Source of the DNA: Winogradskyella psychrotolerans
Lineage (GTDB): Bacteria; Bacteroidota; Bacteroidia; Flavobacteriales; Flavobacteriaceae
Length of the DNA stretch: 64,000 bases
Assembly: GCF_018860565.1 (NCBI RefSeq)
Contig: NZ_JAHKPS010000013.1
Location: 122,413 to 186,412, forward strand
Direction: 5' to 3'
Shown: positions 44,461 to 53,621 of the stretch, piece by piece
How positions within the stretch are numbered: the first letter of the stretch is position 1
Layout of the letters: the number at the start of each line of letters is the position of its first letter
Translations under genes and position numbers: made by a program
The notes under the pieces: model-generated
The model's database searches: none
Seen by the model: only the letters and a program-made list of their open reading frames with translations
Told to the model about the DNA's origin: nothing

Positions 44461-44669
44461 TAGGTTCTAGTCGTTAACCGATTAGATTAAAAGGGAATCA
44501 AGTGAAAAGAGGCACGATTAAAAACCGGAACTCTTCATTCTTGTACTGTTCCCGCAACTGTAAGCTTAGTCACATTAGTGTGATGCTTGTTATTACCTTC
44601 AATGTCACTGTCCTAAAACTTAGGGATGGGAAGACCAATAGCAAGACGCAAGTCAGGAGACCTGCCTAA
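44461..44669 (+). promoter_or_regulatory. Cobalamin riboswitch
   Basis: Conserved elements in order: AAAGGGAATCAAGTGAAAAG (about 44490-44509), ACTGTTCCCGCAACTGTAAG (about 44545-44564), GGGATGGGAAG (44623-44633) and the B12 box AGTCAGGAGACCTGCC (44651-44666). Order and spacing fit the AdoCbl/B12 aptamer. It lies in the leader of the TonB receptor gene (start 44713), so B12 should repress receptor and downstream propeller genes. Confidence 0.93.
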
Positions 44670-44712
44670 TTCAACAAAAAAATCAAACTTTCGGGATAAA
44701 AGTGATTGCAGA

Positions 44713-46563
44713 ATGATACGTGTAGTACTCTTATTTTTATTGCTATTATTTGGTAGCGTTGCTAAGGCACAAACATCCACTGATTCTATTCAGAAACTGG
44801 ATGAAGTTGTATTAAGTGATGTGAAATTAAAGCGCTTTGCTCATGGCTACAAAGTGACTGTGCTTAATGATTCTTTACTTCAACAAAATAGAAGCTCATT
44901 TACCGATATTTTACGTTTTAATTCCAATCTTTATTTTAAAGAGAATGGTTATGGTATGGTATCTTCTCCGTCATTTAGAGGCACTAATGCTTCACAAACG
45001 GCAGTGATATGGAATGGGATTTCTATTAATTCGCAACTCACGGGGCAAACGGATTTTAATACCATTAATACGAGTAATTTTAAAAATGTGGTGATACGTT
45101 CTGGTGGTGGATCCGTTCAATATGGTAGTGGTGCCATTGGTGGTAGTATCCATTTAAATAACACCTTAAGTTTTAGTCCTCATTTTGACAATACTGTAAC
45201 CTTATCTTATGGAAGTTATAACACTAAAAATCTCAGTTATTTGTCGTCTTATGGCAAAGACAAATGGTCTTTTAATATCGGGCTGAATTATATTGATTCT
45301 GACAATGATTATAAATACCTAAATACAGACAAACGCAATACAAACGGAGCGTATTACAATGGAAGTATTAATGCTAACGTCGGTTATGTCTTATCCAATA
45401 AAGATGTCTTAAAACTTTATCATCAAACGTTTTTAGGAGAACGCGAATTTTCTGGAACCATAAGTTCACCTTCTTTAGCTAAATACGAGGATCAAAATTT
45501 TAGAACCATGTTAGAATGGTCGCGTCAAGGTGATAAAGCATTTTCGAAATTAAAAGTAGCACATTTACAAGAGCACTTTAAATATTTTGGAAATAAAAAC
45601 ACGGAGAATTATACCTTCGGAAAGGTAAATACTTACCTCATTAACTATACGGCAGATATTGATTTATTAACGGATTTAAAATTGAAACCGATAGTATCTT
45701 ATAATTATTACGAAGGCAGTGGAAGTAGTTTTGGTGATCCTAACCGGAAAGAATTTTCAACGACAGCATTACTTCAATATACTCCTAATAAGAAATGGCA
45801 ATATGGGTTAAATTTAAGACAGGATCTAACTTCAGGTTTTGAAAGTCCGTTGTTGTTTTCTTTTGATGTAGCCTATGAGGTTTCCAACAATTATAAATTA
45901 AAACTAAATGGGTCTAAAAACTACCGTGTACCTACATTTAACGATTTGTATTGGCAGCCTGGAGGTAATTTAGATTTAGTCCCCGAAAATTCTTATCAAA
46001 TTGACTTAGGACAAGACATAACATATAAAAATGCTAAACTTAATCTAAACGCTTTTTATATAAAGACCACCGATCTTATCCAATGGAAACCTAATACTTC
46101 AGGATTTTGGAGTCCAGAAAACGTTGCTAAAACACAAAACTATGGTGCAGAAGCAAGCTTAGATGTTTCTAAAAAAATTAAGGAACACCATCTATCACTA
46201 CAATTCAATTATGCGTATAACATTTCAGAAGATTTAGAAAGCAACAAACAATTAATTTATGTGCCTTACCATAAAGCCAATATAAACTTAGCTTATGCTT
46301 ACAAACGGATGTCATTATTTCTTCAGCACTTATACACCGGAGAAGTATATACAACTCCAGAAAACTTATCTGGCAGATTTTACAGTGTAGAAGCCTATCA
46401 ACTAACCAATTTGGGATTAAATTATCAACTCCTTAAAACAAATTCACAACAAATAGATATAAGCTTAAAAGTGAACAATCTATTTAATACCGTATACGAG
46501 AACGTGGCATTTAGACCCATGCCAGATCGTAATTTTAATTTTCAAATTCAATATAAATTTTAA
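44713..46563 (+). CDS. btuB: TonB-dependent vitamin B12 receptor, BtuB-like
   Basis: 616 residues from start MIRVVLLFLLLLFGSVAKAQ at 44713; an in-frame extension to 44626 runs through the riboswitch and is not real. A signal peptide is followed by a TonB plug (about 30-150; SSPSFRGTNASQTAVIWNG, VVIRSGGGSVQYGSGAIGGS) and a 22-strand barrel ending in RNFNFQIQYKF. The position behind a cobalamin riboswitch and next to a BtuCDF-type transporter assigns cobalamin as substrate. It lacks the N-terminal carboxypeptidase-like domain of SusC receptors. Confidence 0.92.
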   Translation: MIRVVLLFLLLLFGSVAKAQTSTDSIQKLDEVVLSDVKLKRFAHGYKVTVLNDSLLQQNRSSFTDILRFNSNLYFKENGYGMVSSPSFRGTNASQTAVIWNGISINSQLTGQTDFNTINTSNFKNVVIRSGGGSVQYGSGAIGGSIHLNNTLSFSPHFDNTVTLSYGSYNTKNLSYLSSYGKDKWSFNIGLNYIDSDNDYKYLNTDKRNTNGAYYNGSINANVGYVLSNKDVLKLYHQTFLGEREFSGTISSPSLAKYEDQNFRTMLEWSRQGDKAFSKLKVAHLQEHFKYFGNKNTENYTFGKVNTYLINYTADIDLLTDLKLKPIVSYNYYEGSGSSFGDPNRKEFSTTALLQYTPNKKWQYGLNLRQDLTSGFESPLLFSFDVAYEVSNNYKLKLNGSKNYRVPTFNDLYWQPGGNLDLVPENSYQIDLGQDITYKNAKLNLNAFYIKTTDLIQWKPNTSGFWSPENVAKTQNYGAEASLDVSKKIKEHHLSLQFNYAYNISEDLESNKQLIYVPYHKANINLAYAYKRMSLFLQHLYTGEVYTTPENLSGRFYSVEAYQLTNLGLNYQLLKTNSQQIDISLKVNNLFNTVYENVAFRPMPDRNFNFQIQYKF

Positions 46564-46573
46564 ACCAAGTACA

Positions 46574-47620
46574 ATGAAAAAAATCATTTTATCAATTTTT
46601 GCAATGTCATTATTAATCGTGTCCTGTTCTAGCGACGATGATGCAACATCTTCTGAACCTTTGGGTGCTTATGAAAATGGAATTATAGTTAGTGGCGAAG
46701 GCGGACCGTCTTCTATTTCTTTTATTTCTGAAGATTTAATGACATCAGAAAACCAAATTTATTTTAATGTTAATAATGAAGCAACAGGTGTGTATTTACA
46801 ATCTTTAGGCTTTAATGATGACAAGGCGTATATTGTAGTAGATGCAGGTACAATTACTGTAGTTAACCGTTATACTTTTGAAAAATTAGCGACGATTTCT
46901 ACAGGATTATTAACACCAAGATATATTGCTTTTGCAAATGGTAAAGGCTATGTATCTAATTGGGGAGATCCTGTTGATGAAACTGATGATTTTGTTGCTG
47001 TGATAGACTTAACTTCTAATGAGATAATCAACACTATAGCTGTTGGTAATGGTCCAGAGCAAATTTTAGCTGTAGACGATTCAGTATATGTGTCTCATAA
47101 AGGAGCTTATGGTACAAATAATATTGTTTCAGTGATAAATACATCTTCAGATGCTCTAGCAACTACAATTACTGTACATGATAACCCAGATGAAATGATT
47201 GTGAATGACAATGGCGATTTAGTAGTTTTAAGTAGTGGAAAGCCAGCTTGGACAGGAGACGAAACTAAGGCTGCAATTACTAAAATAGATATGACAACAA
47301 ATACGGTATCTACAGCATTAGAGTTTTCAGATGGACAACATCCTGAATTGATGATGTATTTAAATGGAAATCTTTATTACAACCTTGGAAATTCAGTTTT
47401 AAGTATAACAGATGATGCTACTGCTGTAACAACAACACCTCTTTTTTCAACAGGAGCTATTACGTTGTATGGAATGGCTGCAAAAGATGACCGTTTGTAT
47501 TTTGCAGATGCTGTAGACTACAGCAGTGCAGGTCAGTTGTTTATTTTTGACGAAGCTAGCCATACGTTAATAAATAGTTTTAACGCACCTGTGGTTGCTT
47601 CAAAAATATATTTTAATTAA
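46574..47620 (+). CDS. Beta-propeller lipoprotein, BtuG-like (DUF5074/YncE)
   Basis: 348 residues. Lipobox LIVSC (Cys at residue 18) followed by SSDDDATSS, a linker typical of surface lipoproteins. The mature part has repeated propeller strands with the YVTN-like pattern GKGYVSNWGDPVDE, FVAVIDLTSNEIINTIAVGN, DSVYVSHKGAYG and NGDLVVLSSGKPAW. It starts 10 bases behind btuB in the riboswitch-controlled transcript. In Bacteroides, BtuG is a surface propeller that captures B12 and hands it to BtuB; the layout here is the same. Sequence identity has not been checked. Confidence 0.85.
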   Translation: MKKIILSIFAMSLLIVSCSSDDDATSSEPLGAYENGIIVSGEGGPSSISFISEDLMTSENQIYFNVNNEATGVYLQSLGFNDDKAYIVVDAGTITVVNRYTFEKLATISTGLLTPRYIAFANGKGYVSNWGDPVDETDDFVAVIDLTSNEIINTIAVGNGPEQILAVDDSVYVSHKGAYGTNNIVSVINTSSDALATTITVHDNPDEMIVNDNGDLVVLSSGKPAWTGDETKAAITKIDMTTNTVSTALEFSDGQHPELMMYLNGNLYYNLGNSVLSITDDATAVTTTPLFSTGAITLYGMAAKDDRLYFADAVDYSSAGQLFIFDEASHTLINSFNAPVVASKIYFN

Positions 47621-47636
47621 ATATAGTTTCTAATAA

Positions 47637-47681
47637 GCAAAAAAAAGCCGCTTTTACATTTTGTAGAAGCGGCTTTTTCAT
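47637..47681. terminator. Bidirectional terminator between the BtuG-like and S41 genes
   Basis: The stem pairs AAAAAGCCGCTT-t-TAC (47642-47657) with GTA-g-AAGCGGCTTTTT (47663-47678), T runs on both strands. Confidence 0.88.
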
Positions 47682-47682
47682 T

Positions 47683-49188
47683 TTATGGCTGTAAAAAATT
47701 ATTGTTTATAGGACGATCATCTACCATATCATAGAGAAAGGGATTTTCAATATTTTTTTGGTCTAAATGTTTTAATGGTCGTTGCGCAGAAATTGCTGAA
47801 CGACCAAAACCTGTAATATCTGCAATAGCCTCTGCTAACAAGCGTTCATTAACATCACCAAGTTGTCCAAGGTCTTCATAGAGTTCTGTGATACCAAAGC
47901 CTTCTGTTGGACCAATACCATCGTAATAACTTGAAAATCCAGCTGAATTTTCTGCTTCATAAATTAAAGGTTGCATGGCATACGTATGGTTTGGATTAGC
48001 ATTTTCTCTACCTAAATTTTCAGAATCATATATAGTCACTGATGCTTGAGGTTTACCTCTTGTGGTTGAACCAATTTGAACCACTTCGATATGAGAAGAC
48101 AACCCGTTAATAACCAATTCACTTGCAGAAGCACTACTTCCTGTGGTAATAATATAAACCTTATTAAGATTTAAACTATTAATAGGCTGCTGATAGGTTA
48201 TTTCATTATTTGTGTTTCGTTTAACCATTTCATCTACAAATCGGTTGATAAGAGATTCTGGATCATCTTGTTCTCTAGCCGCTTGAATTTCACTATTCCA
48301 TTTTTCTTTAAAAAAGATGTCTCCAGTATTTTGACCAGTAATCATTGATGACAACCAAATAGCGGTACTCACACTTCCTCCACCATTATAACGTAAGTCT
48401 AAAACTAAATCAGAAACACCTGATGATTGAAATTCAGCAAAAACAGCATTAAGCTCATTAAGATTGGCATCTCCTATTCTAAAGCCGTTATACATTAAAT
48501 GACCTATAGAATTCCCATCAATATTAAATACATTGTGAGTTAAAATAGGGTTTTCAGTATACTCTGTTTTTGTAATTGACACAGACTCACCATTACTTGT
48601 AATAATATCATCTGCTCGTGTTTCGGGTGTTCCATTATTATCATAGTTAGCCCAACCTACAGTATAAGATGTAGAACTCAATAAATTTCCATAATTGCCT
48701 GAGGTTAAAATGGTCCCATCAATTGTATTAAAAATCATCCCTCTTGTAATTCCTTTTGAAGCAGCATCAGAATTAGGTAAAACATAACGTACATAGCCTA
48801 TGATATCATTAGCCGTATTTGGCAATTGTACTAAACCATATTTCATCCCATTACTAAGACTTGTGCCTTGCAGTAATTGCTCTAAATCGTAATAATTAGG
48901 GTAAATTCTACTAAACTCATCAACATCGTCTGGCAAATAAAGTAAGTCTTCAAATAAATCTTCAGGTGAAGAAAAATTATTTAGATACTCAGTATAAGTT
49001 TCACTTGAGTCAAAACGATCATTTGCTAAATCAGGAATATTGTCTTTATACACATAAACGGCATTCATGCCTTTCCATACAAAGTCATTAATATCTAATG
49101 TAGAAGCTCTAATGATATTATCATCAGCATCTTCAAAACAACTGGTTACTGAAACTAACATCAAACATGCCAGTAGTAAAACTTTCAT
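47683..49188 (-). CDS. S41-family C-terminal-processing peptidase, lipoprotein
   Basis: 501 residues from start MKVLLLACLMLVSVTSC at 49188; an upstream Met at 49248 would place the signal peptide inside. The acceptor Cys is at residue 17. A PDZ-like region (about 130-190; GYVRYVLPNSDAASKGITRG) precedes the S41 protease domain with VLDLRYNGGGSVSTAIWL (about 265) and the catalytic Ser region TTGSSASASELVINGL (about 355). It cleaves C-terminal tails of exported proteins. Converges with the BtuG-like gene. Confidence 0.92.
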   Translation of the reverse strand: MKVLLLACLMLVSVTSCFEDADDNIIRASTLDINDFVWKGMNAVYVYKDNIPDLANDRFDSSETYTEYLNNFSSPEDLFEDLLYLPDDVDEFSRIYPNYYDLEQLLQGTSLSNGMKYGLVQLPNTANDIIGYVRYVLPNSDAASKGITRGMIFNTIDGTILTSGNYGNLLSSTSYTVGWANYDNNGTPETRADDIITSNGESVSITKTEYTENPILTHNVFNIDGNSIGHLMYNGFRIGDANLNELNAVFAEFQSSGVSDLVLDLRYNGGGSVSTAIWLSSMITGQNTGDIFFKEKWNSEIQAAREQDDPESLINRFVDEMVKRNTNNEITYQQPINSLNLNKVYIITTGSSASASELVINGLSSHIEVVQIGSTTRGKPQASVTIYDSENLGRENANPNHTYAMQPLIYEAENSAGFSSYYDGIGPTEGFGITELYEDLGQLGDVNERLLAEAIADITGFGRSAISAQRPLKHLDQKNIENPFLYDMVDDRPINNNFLQP

Positions 49189-49411
49189 TTTTTTTCTCAC
49201 GACACAGGCATGTATGATGTGTTCGCAACAACTTTTTAAATTTCTCATATTTAATTTTTTCTTTTAATAGCAGTAGTTTACATATAAATGTAAAACTCTA
49301 AATTTACTGACATTATTATAAATAAAAAAACTTTGTAACAAAATCTAAAGTGTATCGTCGTAACAGTAGAAGGCAATTAATAATTGTTTTCGCCAATCAA
49401 TCAAACTAATA

Positions 49412-49921
49412 ATGAAACAAACTGATTTTGTAGAAATCGTGTTGCCATTTAAGGATAAAGTCTTTCGTTTAGCGAAACGATTACTAGTATCTCGTGAAGA
49501 AGCAGAAGATGCTACACAAGAAATATTGTTAAAATTATGGAAGAATAAAACAAAGATTGGTGACTATAAAAATGTAGAAGCGTTTTCAATGACCATGACC
49601 AAGAATTTTTGCTTGGATCGTTTAAAATCAAAACAAGCGCAGAATTTAAAAATTGTTCATAGTAATTACACGGATAATAACACCTCTTTACAAAAACAAG
49701 TAGAAGCTAAGGACAGTGTGGATTGGGTTTCTAAAATAATGGAAGACCTTCCTGAACAACAAAAAATAATAGTGCAATTAAGAGATATTGAAGAATACGA
49801 TTTTGCAGAAATAGCAAAAATGCTAGACATGAACGAGACCGCAATACGCGTTAATTTATCAAGAGCACGAAAAACAATAAGAGAAAAATTAACTAATACA
49901 CATCAACATGGTATTAAATAA
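49412..49921 (+). CDS. ECF-type RNA polymerase sigma factor
   Basis: 169 residues. Region 2 (about 10-80) has FRLAKRLLVSREEAEDATQE and AFSMTMTKNFCLDRLKS; region 4 (about 115-165) has LPEQQKIIVQLRDIEEYDF and LDMNETAIRVNLSRARK. The ECF subclass is typical of Bacteroidetes. It overlaps the next gene by 14 bases; that gene encodes a membrane protein that probably holds it as an anti-sigma factor. It should direct transcription of its own operon, including the two DUF4252 genes. Confidence 0.93.
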   Translation: MKQTDFVEIVLPFKDKVFRLAKRLLVSREEAEDATQEILLKLWKNKTKIGDYKNVEAFSMTMTKNFCLDRLKSKQAQNLKIVHSNYTDNNTSLQKQVEAKDSVDWVSKIMEDLPEQQKIIVQLRDIEEYDFAEIAKMLDMNETAIRVNLSRARKTIREKLTNTHQHGIK

Positions 49922-50399
49922 TATAGAAACATTACTAGAAAAGTATAACAATGCAGAGACAACGCTAAAGGAAGAAGCAGAATTAAAAGCGTATTTCTTA
50001 AGCGACAATGTGGCACCACATTTAGAGCATTACAAGCCTATGTTTCAATACTTTTCTGAATCAAAAAAAGAGCAGTACACCAAAGACGTTCCATTAAACA
50101 CTAAGAAAACAAAATTGTATCAATGGATTTCTGTCGCAGCTGTGGCTATTCTTATGCTTGGTTTCTTTATTCCAAATTGGAATAGCGGGCCAAAAACTCT
50201 AGCAGATTATTCGCCAGAGGAACAACAAATGTATTTGGAAGCAAAAGAAGCTTTAGCAATGCTTTCAAATAATTTTAACGACGGAGCCTCTAGCTTAAAA
50301 ACCTTAAGCTTAGCTTCAGAAAATTTTAATGTTGGTCTTGAAAAAGCCAATCATATCACAGAATTTAGTGAAACAACAAACAAATTATTAAAGAATTAG
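49908..50399 (+). CDS. Probable membrane anti-sigma factor
   Basis: 163 residues. A cytoplasmic N-terminal half (about 1-62; a helical LLEKYNNAETTLKEEAELKA segment that could bind sigma), one membrane segment (about 70-88; ISVAAVAILMLGFFIP), and a short outer tail. It starts inside the last 14 bases of the sigma gene, a usual coupling for sigma/anti-sigma pairs. There is no zinc-binding HxxxCxxC motif, so it is not a ZAS-type factor; function assigned by position. Confidence 0.8.
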   Translation: MVLNNIETLLEKYNNAETTLKEEAELKAYFLSDNVAPHLEHYKPMFQYFSESKKEQYTKDVPLNTKKTKLYQWISVAAVAILMLGFFIPNWNSGPKTLADYSPEEQQMYLEAKEALAMLSNNFNDGASSLKTLSLASENFNVGLEKANHITEFSETTNKLLKN

Positions 50400-50472
50400 A
50401 AATCAAAATTTAAAAACAAGAACAATGAAAAATTTAAAAAATTTTCACGAATACCTAAAAAATAAAACAGCC

Positions 50473-51048
50473 ATGAGTAAAAAAATAGTAGTCATCGTAG
50501 CAGCAATGCTTATATCAGTAACTGGATTTAGTCAAAGTGTATTTGATAAATATGAAGACCAAAAAGGAGTAGCTTCTGTTATTCTTAATGGGAAAATGTT
50601 TAAAATGTTAGCTACAATGGGTATAGATATAGATGACCCAGAAATGAAAGAATATGCTGAAATGGCAAACAATATTACAGGTTTTAAAGTATTCACTACC
50701 GGAGATACAAAAATAGCGGCAGACATGAATGCAACGGTTGCAAAATATTTAAAATCATCTGCATTAGAAGAACTTATGCGTATTAAAGATGGTGACCAAA
50801 CCGTAAAATTTTATGTAAAAGAAGGAAAAGACGATAACCATGTAAAGGAATTATTAATGTTTATTACAGGTTTAAAAGAATTGACTAAAGATCAAAATAT
50901 CGAAATTAATGGTAAAAAACGTGAGTTTGAAACTGTAGTAATGACCTTAACTGGCAATATAGACTTAAGACAAGTATCAAAAATCACTAACCAAATGGAT
51001 ATTCCAGGTGGTGAGCAGCTAAAGAAAGCAGGCGAAAAGAAAAACTAA
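50473..51048 (+). CDS. DUF4252 exported protein
   Basis: 191 residues from MSKKIVVIVAAMLISVTGFS at 50473, whose signal peptide ends GFSQS. An in-frame Met at 50425 would add 16 hydrophilic residues before the signal and is less likely. The DUF4252 domain (about 25-170) has FDKYEDQKGVASVILNGKMF and VKFYVKEGKDDNHVKELLMF. DUF4252 is common in Bacteroidetes behind ECF sigma genes and has no known function. It is the third gene of the sigma operon. Confidence 0.9.
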   Translation: MSKKIVVIVAAMLISVTGFSQSVFDKYEDQKGVASVILNGKMFKMLATMGIDIDDPEMKEYAEMANNITGFKVFTTGDTKIAADMNATVAKYLKSSALEELMRIKDGDQTVKFYVKEGKDDNHVKELLMFITGLKELTKDQNIEINGKKREFETVVMTLTGNIDLRQVSKITNQMDIPGGEQLKKAGEKKN

Positions 51049-51143
51049 AATTATGAGATAAGCATGCTAAAAGCCTTAATCATTTAATCAAATGACACAT
51101 CGCAAACCGCATGAGTCCATAATAAAAACAAAAATATAAACTC

Positions 51144-51689
51144 ATGAAACAATCAATCAAAAAATCAATAGTAATGTTGCTTTTGGTTACAGCTTTTACC
51201 AGCTGTAATCAAGAGACTTCATTACAAACCTATTACGTAGATAACGAGTTAAAGCCTGGCTTTGCTTCATTTGATGTCCCAACAAGTTTAGTTAATGTTG
51301 AAGACGTAGACATGACTGAAGAACAGAAAGAAGCATACAATTCTGTAGATAAATTAAATGTGCTTACCTACATGAAAGAAGACACAGATGCTTCAGAATA
51401 TGAGCTAGAATTAGAAAAGGTAAACACCATTTTAAAAAATCCTAAATACGAAGAATTAATACGTGGAGGCAATACAACTGACGGAAAATTTGTAGTAAAA
51501 TTTCTAGGTGAAATAGATCAAATAGATGAACTCATCATATTTGGAAACATTGAAAATAAAGGCTTTATGATTGCAAGAATTTTAGGTGATAATATGAATG
51601 CCGGTAAACTTATGACTTTAAGTTCTGTTTTAGAGCAAGCCAATTTTGAAGACTCAAACCTAAAGAGTTTAACTGACTTTTTTAAATAA
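51144..51689 (+). CDS. DUF4252 lipoprotein
   Basis: 181 residues. Lipobox AFTSC (Cys at residue 21). The mature part resembles the preceding DUF4252 protein in layout (LNVLTYMKEDTDASEYELE, NTILKNPKYEELIRGG, FVVKFLGEIDQIDELIIF) but is shorter at the N-terminus. It ends the sigma/anti-sigma/DUF4252 row. An intrinsic terminator about 70 bases later lies within the opposing gene. Confidence 0.85.
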   Translation: MKQSIKKSIVMLLLVTAFTSCNQETSLQTYYVDNELKPGFASFDVPTSLVNVEDVDMTEEQKEAYNSVDKLNVLTYMKEDTDASEYELELEKVNTILKNPKYEELIRGGNTTDGKFVVKFLGEIDQIDELIIFGNIENKGFMIARILGDNMNAGKLMTLSSVLEQANFEDSNLKSLTDFFK

Positions 51690-51745
51690 AATTTGAATAC
51701 ACTGACACAAACCAAATAGAATTTAATTTGGTATGTATTTAAATG

Positions 51746-51973
51746 TTAATAAGAATCATCCTGAGGCTTGTCTTCTGGATGATTTTTTTTGGTTTCATTT
51801 TTTAAAGCATAACCAAGAGCAAAAATAAAAAGCAATACAAAACCTATAAGCAATACCGTTTTAACAATAAGATAGTCTAACACATTTAATAAACCTGAAA
51901 CAAACATGCTTAAGGTTAAAATGGTTACTGCTGTTAAAGCAATACTATCTTTAGTTGTTGGTATAAATTTCAC
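51746..51973 (-). CDS. Small two-segment membrane protein
   Basis: 75 residues with two hydrophobic segments (about 11-31 and 36-56) and a hydrophilic C-terminus (KNETKKNHPEDKPQDDSY). It lies 13 bases behind purB on the same strand. Its last codons also encode a strong terminator for the opposite strand (51754-51790). No family is recognised. Confidence 0.7.
   Translation of the reverse strand: MKFIPTTKDSIALTAVTILTLSMFVSGLLNVLDYLIVKTVLLIGFVLLFIFALGYALKNETKKNHPEDKPQDDSY
51754..51790 (+). terminator. Terminator embedded in the antisense gene
   Basis: The stem pairs AATCATCC (51754-51761) with GGATGATT (51777-51784), followed by a T run to 51790. It serves the DUF4252 operon (+) while lying within the 3' end of the minus-strand coding sequence. 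Confidence 0.7.
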
Positions 51974-51986
51974 AGGTCTAAAACAA

Positions 51987-53330
51987 TTAGATTCCGGTAT
52001 AATTACTTGGTGTTATAGCTTTTAATTCAGATTTAATAGCTTCAGAAACCTCTAAGGTATCAATAAAATTTGAAATAGACGTTTGGGTAATCGCTTCATT
52101 AGTTCTTGTTAACCCTTTTAAAGCTTCATAAGGATTAGGGTAACTTTCACGTCTTAAAATGGTCTGAATCGCTTCTGCAACCACAGCCCAATTATTTTCT
52201 AAATCTTGAGCAAATTTAGACTCATTCAACAATAATTTATTTAAGCCTTTAACTGTAGATTTAAAGGCTATAAGTGTATGTCCAAAAGGCACACCAACAT
52301 TTCTTAAAACCGTACTATCCGTTAAATCACGTTGCAATCTAGAAATTGGTAATTTTGTAGATAGGTGTTCAAAAATAGCATTTGCAATACCTAAATTACC
52401 TTCACTATTTTCAAAATCTATTGGATTTACTTTATGTGGCATTGCTGAACTTCCAACTTCACCAGCTTTAATTTTTTGCTTAAAATAATCCATCGATACA
52501 TACGTCCAAATGTCCCTATCTAAATCGATAATAATGGTATTTATACGTTTTAAACCATCAAACAATGCTGCTGCATGATCGTAATGCTCTATTTGTGTGG
52601 TTGGAAATGAATGCTGTAAACCTAATTTTTCTTGTACAAATTTAGTTCCAAAGGCTTTCCAATCAATATTAGGGTAAGCTACTTTATGAGCGTTAAAATT
52701 ACCTGTTGCTCCACCAAATTTAGCGGCACTAGGCACATCGTTTAATAAGTTAAACTGCTCTTTTAATCTTACTGCAAAAACTTCAATCTCTTTACCTAAA
52801 CGTGTCGGTGAAGCTGGCTGACCATGTGTTCTAGCTAACATTGGGATATCTGCCCAATCTTTTGCCAAATCTTCTATCTTTTGTAATAATGAACGATATT
52901 CAGGTACGTATACATCATTCATGGCATCCTTTATACTTAAAGGAATTGCTGTATTATTAATATCTTGAGACGTTAATCCAAAATGAATAAACTCTTTATA
53001 TGCCGATAAACCTAATGCTTCAAATTTTTCCTTAATAAAATACTCAACAGCTTTTACGTCGTGATTAGTTACTTTTTCAATGTCCTTAATTGCAGAAGCA
53101 TCAACAGCTGTAAAATTCTTATAAATAGCTCTCAAATCTTCAAAAACAGCGTTTGAAACCGATTCTAATTGTGGCAATGGTAATTCACAAAGCGCAATAA
53201 AATATTCGATTTCTACTAAAACACGATATTTTATTAGTGCTTCTTCTGAAAAATAATCTTTTAATTTTTCTACTTTAGATCGGTATCTACCATCAATTGG
53301 TGAAATTGCATTAAGAGGTGAAAGTGCCAT
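51987..53330 (-). CDS. purB: Adenylosuccinate lyase
   Basis: 447 residues. It cleaves adenylosuccinate and SAICAR with fumarate release in purine synthesis. Signatures: start LSPLNAISPIDGRYRSKV, the His-containing TNHDVKAVEYFIKEKF (about 90), FGLTSQDINN, ARTHGQPASPT, and GSSAMPHKVNPIDFENSEGN (about 295; catalytic Ser loop). It matches the long type II-like PurB. A -7-like box (CAAATATA, 53354-53361 on the plus strand) lies upstream. A small membrane protein gene follows. Confidence 0.97.
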   Translation of the reverse strand: MALSPLNAISPIDGRYRSKVEKLKDYFSEEALIKYRVLVEIEYFIALCELPLPQLESVSNAVFEDLRAIYKNFTAVDASAIKDIEKVTNHDVKAVEYFIKEKFEALGLSAYKEFIHFGLTSQDINNTAIPLSIKDAMNDVYVPEYRSLLQKIEDLAKDWADIPMLARTHGQPASPTRLGKEIEVFAVRLKEQFNLLNDVPSAAKFGGATGNFNAHKVAYPNIDWKAFGTKFVQEKLGLQHSFPTTQIEHYDHAAALFDGLKRINTIIIDLDRDIWTYVSMDYFKQKIKAGEVGSSAMPHKVNPIDFENSEGNLGIANAIFEHLSTKLPISRLQRDLTDSTVLRNVGVPFGHTLIAFKSTVKGLNKLLLNESKFAQDLENNWAVVAEAIQTILRRESYPNPYEALKGLTRTNEAITQTSISNFIDTLEVSEAIKSELKAITPSNYTGI

Positions 53331-53594
53331 TTATGTTGATTTTTTTGAAGCATCAAATATAAGAAAGTTAGTTAAGAGTTAGCCGTTCTGAATTAAGAGT
53401 TTTTAAAGTTTCTAGAAGCATTACCTTCTTTAGTTTTTAGCACTTAACTTTCTAAAATTCAACTTCTAAAACCAGATGCTTTATAAAATAATTCAATCTT
53501 AGCTCATGTTTTATAAGTTTAACATCAAAACTTAGAGAAAGAATTTATGCTTTTGAGCTTCCAACTAAATCCTTCATTCTTCAAGCTAAAAATG

Positions 53595-53602
53595 TATCTT
53601 TG
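53595..53602 (+). promoter_or_regulatory. -7 box upstream of rmuC
   Basis: TATCTTTG at 53595-53602 fits TAnnTTTG, 20 bases before the start at 53622. No clear TTG stands at the right distance. Confidence 0.45.
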
Positions 53603-53621
53603 ATAAATTTCAATTTTAAAC

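Noticed and set aside
44626-44712. Upstream in-frame extension of the BtuB gene starting MGRPIARRKSGD
   Set aside because: The extension lies within the B12 box region of the riboswitch and precedes a proper signal peptide at 44713.
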